From: Andalucia godoyi
Taxonomy: Eukaryota; Discoba; Jakobea; Jakobida; Andaluciidae
DNA: 64,000 nt
Reading direction: 5' to 3'
Assembly: GCA_009859145.1 (NCBI GenBank)
Contig: VRVR01000052.1
Coordinates: 126,501-190,500 of the forward strand
Shown here: piece by piece, positions 29,490-37,565 of the stretch
Layout of the letters: each line of letters starts with the position of its first letter
Position numbering within the stretch: position 1 is the stretch's first letter
The notes under the pieces: model-generated
What the model saw: the letters and a program-made list of their open reading frames with translations, nothing else
The model's database searches: none
What the model was told of the DNA's origin: nothing
Made by a program: the position numbers and the translations under genes

Positions 29490-30221
29490 CTTGCTGGATA
29501 ATACTGGCAGTGATTCAAGAATAAGGTCAAGAAAAACGGGGCAGGATTCCAAGAGGAGAAGAGAGAGAGAGAGAAAGAGAGAAAAGCAAAAAGCAAGAAG
29601 AAGAAAAAAAGAAAAGGAATCGACAGCTGGAAGGGCGGAAGGCCAATAGACCTGGGTTGTGGGGACCTCGTGCCAAACTTGAGAACACACAGCCCTTCCC
29701 AACCGGTCAGACAAAGCGCTTGTGCGAATTTCATGTGTACCCACTAGTTGGACGGTGCGAAGTGGAATGACACTTGCTTTCCTTTGGTGGCCAATGACAT
29801 GACACGCCAATCCCTCCCTGGCGTGCACCATCCATTTTCCCACTCTCTTGCCGGAAAAAAAACTGCTATGGGTTTGGGTTTTCTCCCCAGCGTTTTCATT
29901 AGTCTAACAAACGCCGGACCTTGTCAGGTTTTATTTTTCCGTTTCTTTCTTTATGATTACTATTTTTTTTTAATTACGTGCGCTGAGGGATCGTCTCCTG
30001 CGACACTGAGGTGTGCTTCGATTCAAAGCTTTCTCTCGCGAAACGGGAACAGGAAATTCTTTGTTCTGTTTGATTCTCTCTTCCTATCGGCTGAATCGCA
30101 GGGGCTTTGCCTCTCGCAGCGGCTTCCCGCTTCGAATCGTGCAACGTCTGTAAATGCTTTTTCGTCGGCTACGACAGTCGGATTACTTTCCCCCACCAAT
30201 AAAAAGTCGCCACACATACGC
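29490..30221. other. intergenic region between the ADP/ATP carrier and Fanzor remnant B
   Basis: About 730 bp. The part next to the carrier (29553-29625) is purine-rich on the plus strand, that is, a pyrimidine leader for the minus-strand gene. The rest shows no coding pattern or RNA I recognise. Confidence 0.35.
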
Positions 30222-30870
30222 CTACATTATATACCCTGAGCATGCATATCTACGAATAGACATGCAAACACTTTGCTTCCGCCTCGACGTGCATGGATCT
30301 CGCCGCAGCGCCCGCACGTTTTGGACGTGTACTCCGCACCGAGCCACCTTCTCAGCGTGACGCGTTGTTCCTGAGAAGGGTGCATTTTGATTCTGACGGC
30401 CCTAGCAGCAGGCGCTTTCGTGTCCTCAGTTGCAGCGATTGATGCACCTGGAGATACGAGAGGAAGCAATGTAACTTTCGATCGGAAGCAGCCCGCCGAC
30501 ATTGTCGCACCCGCTTTGAACCCAGCGTCCTTACTGGCATCTGGACCCAGTGGTTTCCTGGAACCGTCAAGGCCTCCGAGCGCCTCACATTTTTGCGGTT
30601 CTTCCTGGACATGGCTCCGCGGCACTCGTTTCTGAACATGGCATTGACCAGCGTTATGTCCCTCTTGCATACCGTCAGCCCTCCATTCGCCTGCTCCACC
30701 GAGGGGCTTCCTAACCTGTCGTCCACTCTCTGGCGCGTGATGCACAGTTCACGATGGAAAATGGAAACTGCCTGTTCGGCGACCAGACTGGAACCTTCGT
30801 CGACGCAGTTCCATTCCCATTCGCTCGCGGTATCAGGAACTGATCGGGCAGTTGATCGCACAGTGTTAAA
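30222..30870 (-). mobile_element. Fanzor/TnpB-like remnant B (internally deleted)
   Basis: On the minus strand an open frame (about 30745 to 30227) ends with two pieces of a TnpB-type nuclease joined directly. The first, around 30420-30350, is an N-terminal helix (RIKMHPSQEQRVTLRRWLGA) of the kind that starts these proteins. It is followed at once by the C-terminal zinc ribbon (YTSKTCGRCG, then GGSKVFAC), so the central RuvC region is missing. The ribbon stops after its third Cys, where a second deletion joins to the same 3' sequence seen after remnant A (TATTCGTAG to TATAATGTAGGC). The sequence GCATGTC, present at both deletion edges in copy A, occurs once here, which indicates a microhomology-mediated deletion. 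Bases up to 30870 may be further element sequence or unrelated. Non-functional. Confidence 0.7.
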
Positions 30871-31361
30871 TTTAAAGAAATTCTAGCTCGTTCACAGGAC
30901 CAAGCACTGCAACGAATGCACCACCTCCTCTCGTCTGCATATTCTGTGCGCTACAGAGCGCCTGCTGTAAGCAGTCTGCAGTTGAGTCACAAAGACTTCA
31001 CTTGATCCACACTTGAATCGCATACAACCCATTCTCCTTTGAATTCACACGTCACATATTCAGCTCTCAACTTTCTCGGCTTTCTTTTTCTTCTTTTCTT
31101 TTCTTCTTTCGGTCTCCCTTTTCGCTCGCTCTTTATTACAGTTTTCATTCTGCCGCGTATTTCCATTCTTGTGCTTGTGTGATATTCACCTCGGCCATTA
31201 CCACGCGACGGCCACCGCTGCTGCATTGATTAGATCAGCCCCTACGGTTTTTCTTTTCTTTTTTTTTTTTAGAAGAGAGAAAGGCGCAACAACAACAACA
31301 ACAAGAAGAAGAAGAAGAAAAAAAAAAAAAGAAAAAGAAAAAGAAAAGAGTTCAAGAAGAT
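30871..31361. promoter_or_regulatory. upstream region of UFD1
   Basis: About 490 bp with a pyrimidine-rich part at 31077-31130, a T run at 31258-31271 and an A-rich leader just before the ATG (31309-31355). No gene is seen. Confidence 0.35.
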
Positions 31362-32579
31362 ATGGACATGTTTAATGGATTGCTGAACTCCCTGTTCCGC
31401 GGGCCGGGCGAAGGCGGCCAAGGGATGCCACAAGGCCGGCGACCACGGTCCGGCAATGAAAACGATATTGATGTGTTTCAGTCGTCGTACACGGCAATGT
31501 ACCCTGCTTTTCTGGACCGAGATGTGAGCCACCTGGACCAAGGCGGGAAAATACTGCTTCCCGAGTCTGCGTTAATCAAGCTTTCCCACTTGAATGTGCA
31601 GTATCCACTGATGTTTGAGCTTCGAACGGATCGAGGGACGCACACGCATGCCGGTGTTTTGGAGTTTTCGGCACCTGAAGGCTACTGCATCATTCCGCTG
31701 TGGATGTTCCGCCTACTGCGGCTGCGTGATCTCAACGACATTGTGCACATCCGCACAGTAACGTTGCCAAAAGGAACGCTGATTAAGCTCCGACCGCAGA
31801 CGTCAAACTTCCTGCAGCTGTCGGATCCTCGAGCAATTCTGGAAATGCGACTCCGGAACTTCTCTGCTCTCACTCTCGGAGACACAATTCTGATCAAGCA
31901 CGCAAATACGGAATATGCATTGGATGTCGTCAAGGTCGAGCCGGATGCCATGCGTGCGGTCGATATTGTCGAGACAGACGTCGTTGTCGAGTTTGAGGAG
32001 CCCACCGATCGACCATTGCCCACTGCAAGGGAGCAAAAACTGGCAGAGGAAAAGCTCAAGCAGGAGAAGTTGCTCAAAGAGGCAGAGCTCAAAGCAACAG
32101 CAACAGCCGCCGCCGCCGCTGCTGCTGCTGCTACCTCCTCCTCCTTCTTAGCGACAGGAACAGGAGCAGGGACTGGAGCCTCCGGTCCTTCATCTTCGTC
32201 TTCGTCTTCGTCTTCGTCTTCGTCTTCGTCTTCGTCAGCTCCGGCTCCCGGTGGCGCATCAGTGAACACCCCATCTGTTTTCCAAGGATCTGCAAGGCGG
32301 CTGGATGGAAAGCCCGCTGCTGATAGCGGCCAGACTTCGTCCATGTCCGAGATGCAAAAGGCCCGGCTGGCTGCGCTGGAACGGAAATCGGTGTTGCCAG
32401 CGGTCAGCGCAGCAGACGAGCCGCCGCCACCCTCTGGCATTGTGTTTGGAAGAGCAGCAAAGCCACCAGAGCCTGTGGCGGATAAGAAGGAGGGGAAGAA
32501 GGACACGCCAGCAGAACCGCCGAAGGAGGAGAAGCCGCCATTTGTTGCATTCCAAGGTAAGCCGAGGACGCTCTCCTGA
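31362..32579 (+). CDS. UFD1: ubiquitin fusion degradation protein 1
   Basis: A 405-residue UFD1. With NPL4 it forms the ubiquitin-binding adaptor of the Cdc48/p97 ATPase, acting in ER-associated degradation. The N-domain covers residues 35-205 and includes GGKILLPESALIKL, the strand MFELRTDRGTHTHAGVLEFSAPEG and the helix YCIIPLWMFRLL, all typical of UFD1. The C-terminal half is low complexity, with an Ala run (245-260), a long Ser run (about 280-297) encoded by a TCT/TCG repeat, then short basic and acidic segments that may bind p97 and NPL4. It is intronless. BiP and DDI1 elsewhere in the window also act in protein quality control, probably by coincidence. Confidence 0.93.
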   Translation: MDMFNGLLNSLFRGPGEGGQGMPQGRRPRSGNENDIDVFQSSYTAMYPAFLDRDVSHLDQGGKILLPESALIKLSHLNVQYPLMFELRTDRGTHTHAGVLEFSAPEGYCIIPLWMFRLLRLRDLNDIVHIRTVTLPKGTLIKLRPQTSNFLQLSDPRAILEMRLRNFSALTLGDTILIKHANTEYALDVVKVEPDAMRAVDIVETDVVVEFEEPTDRPLPTAREQKLAEEKLKQEKLLKEAELKATATAAAAAAAAATSSSFLATGTGAGTGASGPSSSSSSSSSSSSSSSSAPAPGGASVNTPSVFQGSARRLDGKPAADSGQTSSMSEMQKARLAALERKSVLPAVSAADEPPPPSGIVFGRAAKPPEPVADKKEGKKDTPAEPPKEEKPPFVAFQGKPRTLS

Positions 32580-33448
32580 AACCCGTATCACCAATTATTA
32601 TCATCTTTCTCATCAGCACTGTCCTAGGGTTTTCTTCTTCTTTTTTCTTTTTAATTCAATGTAATTTTTTAATTTTTTAATTTTTTTGAATTCGCGCGCA
32701 CGTGCGTGTATATACCGGCAAGTAATTTGTATGTAAAGGCGCAAGAACTTGTGACGTGTTTCTTCTACCACGAAGATGTATCCGTGTTTGTTTTTAATTA
32801 TATTTAATTAATTAATTTATTAATATTTTTCTTTTGGAGAAAATATGTGGAGCATTCTGAGCGTTTTCCTTCTTCAGGCATCCTCATTCCTCAGGAGACC
32901 CTCCGGGTTTTTTCGGTGTCGTTGTCCTTTGAACACGAATCCATTGTTGTGCACTGTCAGAAAAGGACGACGTTCTTCTTTTGGATGGACGGGTAAACTT
33001 TGCGGGTTGGCGGAACTTGACTGTTGAGCTCCGCCGCCCAAGTGGCCTGTCTTCTGGTGCGTCATCGGCTACCGTTGTTGCCCGTGCATCCCATCTGAAT
33101 GCCTGATGTGCTGGGACGGAAGAGGGCAGGTTGCGAAAAGATTTCCCGCCCTTGCCCTCATCGCTGGTTTGGTCTACACCACGATCTGCTCATGCATGTA
33201 CAATTCCTGTGGCAGGGCGGGCTGTGTGTCCGTATTGTCCTCAGTGCACGAGCACTGTCTGCACGGCGCACGAGCACGAGAACACTGCCATTTATAAAAA
33301 TGTTCCACCAAACCCGGGCGTCCCCACCGTTTTCTTTTTTGCCTCTTCCGACTCGTTCTGATGTCTTCTCTCCCCTCCTTTTCATCTGTCTTCCCTTCTT
33401 CACACCTTCTGTTAGAACTCCAGTAGTATAACTAGTGTCTGTGGAACC
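32580..33448. other. intergenic region, AT-rich
   Basis: About 870 bp. The first 250 bp are AT-rich with repeated TTAATTAAT at 32798-32830, likely the UFD1 3' end. A 60-codon frame at 32845-33027 with a hydrophobic start is too short and unlike a known protein to support. No RNA gene was recognised. Confidence 0.35.
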
Positions 33449-35896
33449 ATGTGTGCGAAAGTTGCTCAAGATCCAGAGCCGTTCCCGTCTGCCGCAGAGT
33501 CCGGGTACGGCGCAGCGGGCTACGCTGCAGATGGTGCAGGCCATCCGAACGCTGCTGCAGACGGGCCTGTCTCCTCCGAGTCGCTGTTAGTGCCCTCGAG
33601 CGTCCTTCCGGAGCCGCATTCGCCAATTACGTACAAGAAGCGGCCTTCGATTTTTGAAAACCGAGATGCTGCTCTGCGAAACAAACAGCCGTTGAGAGTC
33701 CGTGCTGCAAATCTCGCGCGGGATTGGAGCCGGGAGATTGTTCGCCCACAGCACTTGCTTCTTGCGCTGTTCGCCACAGCCATCTGCGTCATCGCAGGAG
33801 TGCTTCTCTACGTCAGCATGACGAATTCCAATGAATCGCAGATCACAACGGATTTTGGAGACACCTCCAGCGATCTTGTTCGGTACACCGAGAGTTTCTT
33901 TCGTCGGACTCTCAGCGAGGATTTGAATTCCATCCGGTCTGCCATGTGCTTTGCTCCATCGATTCAGAATGTCACGTATGCTCAGTTCACTTCTCTGGTA
34001 ACGTCCAACGGGGGCGTTGCGAAGGGTGTGCAGGCAGTGCAGTGGGCTCCGCTGGTTCCTCAGTCGCTTCGGTCCTATTATGAGGCAAAGGCGCGCGTTG
34101 AGCAGAACGTGTCGACGTTCACGTTTGTCGATCGCGGTCCTGGCGGGACTTTCGTATTGGCTGCCACGCGCGCGGAATACTATCCCGTTTACTTTATTCA
34201 GCCAATTGCGGGAAACACTGCGGTTCGCGGACTCGATGATCTTGCCAACGACGTCACTCGCCGAAATGCGATTTATCTAGCACGGGATTCTGGTCTCACA
34301 ATCTGCACAAAGCCATTTGCTCTTGCGCAGACGGGGAAGCTAGGGCTTGTCTGCTATCGCGCAGCATATTCGACAATTGAGGTTCCTTCGGACCCATTGC
34401 TGCGGCCGAACGCAACGTTGGGGGCAGTAACCGGAGTGTTTCAAATTGGTACGATTTTTGATCTTATCTTGTCGGACACTTCATCTGCCCGAGAGCGGCT
34501 GGAAATTGCAGCATATGATAGCGAGGCGGGCAAGCTGTATTCCAGCCAGGAGGGTGCCTCGGCGGTCGTTGTCGGTGGATCGCCGTCGGATGTGCGTGCT
34601 GTTGCTTGGGGTCTTCGAATCACCCGAACGATTCAAGTTGGAGACCGCACGTGGACGATCGTTTGCACGCCACGACAGTCGTGGTTGGAGTCGGAAAAGT
34701 CCATTCTCCCCATCACGGTGCTCTGCATTTTCCTCGGAGTTCTTCTTATGGTACTGGGTTTTGTTCTGCTGAGAAGTTATGGTGACATGAAGGCGCGTAA
34801 GCATGCCGCTGAAAAGCAACATCTCGTCGATCGTCTGCTTCCTATCCCGGTCGGACGTGTGCTGGTGAACACATCTGCAGCTTTTGGCGGATCCAGTTCC
34901 AGTTCGTCGTCATACGCGGCGAACGGGGCCACTCACTCCAGCGACGACGATGGAATTCGTGCCATGCAGAACGTGCCGCCTCCTCTGCTGCTTGAAATTC
35001 CATTTTCTTGCGTGGTTTTCCTTGACCTCTGTGGTTTCACGCATTTCAGTGAGCAGCACGATGCCCACGAAGTAGTGGATCTGCTCTACGACTTGTTCAC
35101 CTCACTTGACGAACTTGCCGAGCGCCACGGGGTGTGCAAAGTGAAGACCATTGGAGACAACTGGATGGGCGCCACAGGACTCTTCCCAGGACAACACTCC
35201 ATCGAGCGAGAGCTCGCAATTGACGGCGCCACAACGCCCGGTTCGATCTCCCCTGCAAATGGGGCTCTGTTTTCTCGGAAAGGCAGTCAGCCGAATCCGC
35301 AGGGAGGTGCCAGATCGAACCGCAACAATTCTGTCGACCTTCTCTCGTATCATGGAAATCAGTCCACTACGCCTCATGGGAGCGAGAAGAAACTGAAGAT
35401 CACGCGCCAGATGAGCATGAAGGACGTTGTCGATGAGAATCTGTTGGTGCGCGACTCCCCACTGTGGCGAAGAGCTGTGCTGCGGTCTGCTCTTGCTTTT
35501 TCGTTGGATGCTCATGACCGTGCGTTGTTGATCTTCCAGTCTCGTGGGTTTGGAGATTCCCTCAACATTCGCGTGGGAATTCACTGTGGCCCTGTGATTG
35601 GAGCTGTGATTGGTCTGCAGCGTCCCGTGTTCGACGTGTGGTCTCCGACTGTGAACATCGCCAGTCGCCTCGAGTCCTCGTCTATCCCTGGTCGTATTCA
35701 TGTCTCCAGTTTAGTCTACGAGGAGTGGATGCGCTGCATTCATCCTGCTGGAGGAAACAACGGTGTATCACCGGACGAGTCCACATTCTTGTTTGAAAAG
35801 CGGCCGCAAGCGGTCACTCTGAAAGGCGTCGGAGCTGTCGACACTTACTGGTTGAACTCCCCGGTCGTTTCCATCACTGGTTCTCAATATGTATAG
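33449..35896 (+). CDS. CHASE-domain class III adenylate cyclase
   Basis: An 815-residue receptor-type cyclase. Membrane helix 1 lies at about 103-125, then an extracellular CHASE domain (about 135-330, with the core YYPVYFIQPIAGN), membrane helix 2 at about 415-440, and a cytoplasmic cyclase domain (about 515-795). Metal-binding Asp residues are in FLDLCGFT (525) and KTIGDNW (567). The purine-selecting positions are Lys in KVKTIGD and Asp in FDVWSPTVNIASR, which is the ATP pattern (guanylate cyclases have Glu and Cys). Asn and Arg of the transition-state set are present in NIASR. About 100 residues of Ser/Asn-rich sequence interrupt the catalytic domain between the two halves. It should act as a homodimer and make cAMP on binding an unknown small ligand. 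Confidence 0.88.
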   Translation: MCAKVAQDPEPFPSAAESGYGAAGYAADGAGHPNAAADGPVSSESLLVPSSVLPEPHSPITYKKRPSIFENRDAALRNKQPLRVRAANLARDWSREIVRPQHLLLALFATAICVIAGVLLYVSMTNSNESQITTDFGDTSSDLVRYTESFFRRTLSEDLNSIRSAMCFAPSIQNVTYAQFTSLVTSNGGVAKGVQAVQWAPLVPQSLRSYYEAKARVEQNVSTFTFVDRGPGGTFVLAATRAEYYPVYFIQPIAGNTAVRGLDDLANDVTRRNAIYLARDSGLTICTKPFALAQTGKLGLVCYRAAYSTIEVPSDPLLRPNATLGAVTGVFQIGTIFDLILSDTSSARERLEIAAYDSEAGKLYSSQEGASAVVVGGSPSDVRAVAWGLRITRTIQVGDRTWTIVCTPRQSWLESEKSILPITVLCIFLGVLLMVLGFVLLRSYGDMKARKHAAEKQHLVDRLLPIPVGRVLVNTSAAFGGSSSSSSSYAANGATHSSDDDGIRAMQNVPPPLLLEIPFSCVVFLDLCGFTHFSEQHDAHEVVDLLYDLFTSLDELAERHGVCKVKTIGDNWMGATGLFPGQHSIERELAIDGATTPGSISPANGALFSRKGSQPNPQGGARSNRNNSVDLLSYHGNQSTTPHGSEKKLKITRQMSMKDVVDENLLVRDSPLWRRAVLRSALAFSLDAHDRALLIFQSRGFGDSLNIRVGIHCGPVIGAVIGLQRPVFDVWSPTVNIASRLESSSIPGRIHVSSLVYEEWMRCIHPAGGNNGVSPDESTFLFEKRPQAVTLKGVGAVDTYWLNSPVVSITGSQYV

Positions 35897-36088
35897 CTAA
35901 CAACGAGACGAAAAAAAAAAGATAACGAAAAAAGACGTTCGAGAGCCGCAATCAGAATGCAGTGTGGTCCCAGTTTCGATCTCAGTCCTCCAGCACCAAG
36001 AGAGAAGATCAAGGGGGGAGACAAAAAATAAAATAAAATGGTAAGAAAGAAAGACGAACGGCAGAATTGTTGCTTTACAAGGGTGCGC

Positions 36089-37252
36089 TTACTGCAAGGA
36101 GAAGGAGGAGGGTGCCCGTGCAGCAAGGTCAGAAATCAGAGTCAGTACGGAACGTGGCCAAAGCCATTCGGGACGCCGTGGCTGAGAAGACAGAACAGCT
36201 TCCGCCCAGGCATCCGGGATCCCAGAAAGCCCAACTCGAGCACCGCACAAGCCAGCCACGATGGCTCCGTTCGTGTCCACATCGCCTCCAAGAAGCAGTG
36301 TGTCCGCAAGTGCTTTTTCAAAAGGCTGCTGCTTTGCAAGTTCCCGAATCGCAAGCGAAAAGGCAATCTTTACCCAGCCGATGTTCACCGTTGTCATTGG
36401 CATCGCATCTCTCGACGGATTCGACACATCGGATGCCGCATCAAACCACGCACAGACCTCCTTCGCTGCGTCCTCGGCATGCTGGAGGAGAGATGTCTTC
36501 GTTGAGGACAGCAGCAGCAGCGAACTAGCAGCAAGATAGGCAGATGAGAACCGCGTCGCCAACCAAGCTCGCGCAGCTTCAAATGCGTCCTTGACATCAT
36601 TGCCACGGATCAAACGCGCAGCAATAATGACGTACATCCCCTCGCAAGCACATGCTCTGGGATTTGGGTGTGTCAGCAAAGAGTCGAGCACGCCAACAAG
36701 GGCCACATCGTCATCGGCAAGTCGGTGTCCCCAAACCGCGATGGGTGTGGATCGCATGAGAGACCCGTTCCCTTGCGAGTCCATTGATGCGTTCTTATGC
36801 ATGGTTCGTGGATTTCCTGCAGATCCGGAAAGCGCCTGTCTGGTCGTATTTCCAATGTCAAACGGCGGAGATCGGAACCATTCATGGTACCAGTGCGCAA
36901 TGGATTCCACATATCGTACAGCACCGATGGCGTCGGCATCACCTTGGGGCACTCTGGGATGCAGCAAGAGTCCTCGCGCGAGAGAAATCGCAAGCTCCGA
37001 GTCATCGGTGATCTGGCCACGACCTACGTGGAGCGCTCCCCCACCAGGAAACGTAAGGGCATGCAAAACGTCCTTTTCTGTAATTCGTTTTCCAAAGAAC
37101 TCCAATGGTGCTCCAGCAGCATCTCCAACACACGCAGCAAGAAAGCATCCTGCAGCGCGGTCCAACACCGGATCTGACCTTAGCGACTCTTTGAAACTTG
37201 AAAAGGACCTCTGCATCACTGTCGCCGATACCGCATCCCTTTTCCAATTCAA
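36089..37252 (-). CDS. ADP-ribosylglycohydrolase-like protein
   Basis: A 387-residue protein of the DraG/ARH family, which removes ADP-ribose from proteins, nucleic acids or small molecules using two metal ions. Motifs: GDAAGAPLEF (43-52), TDDSELAISLARG (82-94, first metal site), an MRSTPIAVW-type strand near 165, and GGDVDTNGAI (322-331, second metal site). The metal-binding Asp residues are all present. Another in-frame ATG at 37216 (MQRSFSS) is also plausible, since the first 12 residues carry no motif. It is intronless. The residues before the fold are basic and Ser-rich but not a clear targeting signal. Substrate cannot be inferred. Confidence 0.88.
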   Translation of the reverse strand: MNWKRDAVSATVMQRSFSSFKESLRSDPVLDRAAGCFLAACVGDAAGAPLEFFGKRITEKDVLHALTFPGGGALHVGRGQITDDSELAISLARGLLLHPRVPQGDADAIGAVRYVESIAHWYHEWFRSPPFDIGNTTRQALSGSAGNPRTMHKNASMDSQGNGSLMRSTPIAVWGHRLADDDVALVGVLDSLLTHPNPRACACEGMYVIIAARLIRGNDVKDAFEAARAWLATRFSSAYLAASSLLLLSSTKTSLLQHAEDAAKEVCAWFDAASDVSNPSRDAMPMTTVNIGWVKIAFSLAIRELAKQQPFEKALADTLLLGGDVDTNGAIVAGLCGARVGLSGIPDAWAEAVLSSQPRRPEWLWPRSVLTLISDLAARAPSSFSLQ

Positions 37253-37565
37253 TAAATCATACGAAGCAAAGGAAAGAATTGGAAAAAAAAAAGAATTGGG
37301 AAAAAAAATAAATTGAAGAAGGAAAAAGGAGAAATCGATACAGAGGAACAGAGAAGATGCTTGCAGACGGCCCTGTCAATGGTGATCCGTGAATGACAAG
37401 CGCTTCGTCCTACCCGCGGTGGACAACGGGACAAAAAGCTGGGCTGTGTGGTTTGCAGACATACCGATTATTGGGCACACAGGTAGACTGAGTGAGGAAG
37501 TGCCAGCAAGTAAGAAGGTACTTTACAAACGGAGGTGGAGGGAGGGGAGGAAATGAGGACGAAGG
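37253..37565. other. short intergenic region between two minus-strand genes
   Basis: About 310 bp. Bases 37278-37335 are A-rich (a pyrimidine leader for the downstream minus-strand gene) and 37520-37560 G-rich. No gene is seen. Confidence 0.3.

Noticed and set aside
29490-29843. N-terminal extension of the ADP/ATP carrier
   Set aside because: It is translated from a pyrimidine-rich leader and has no similarity to carrier N-termini.
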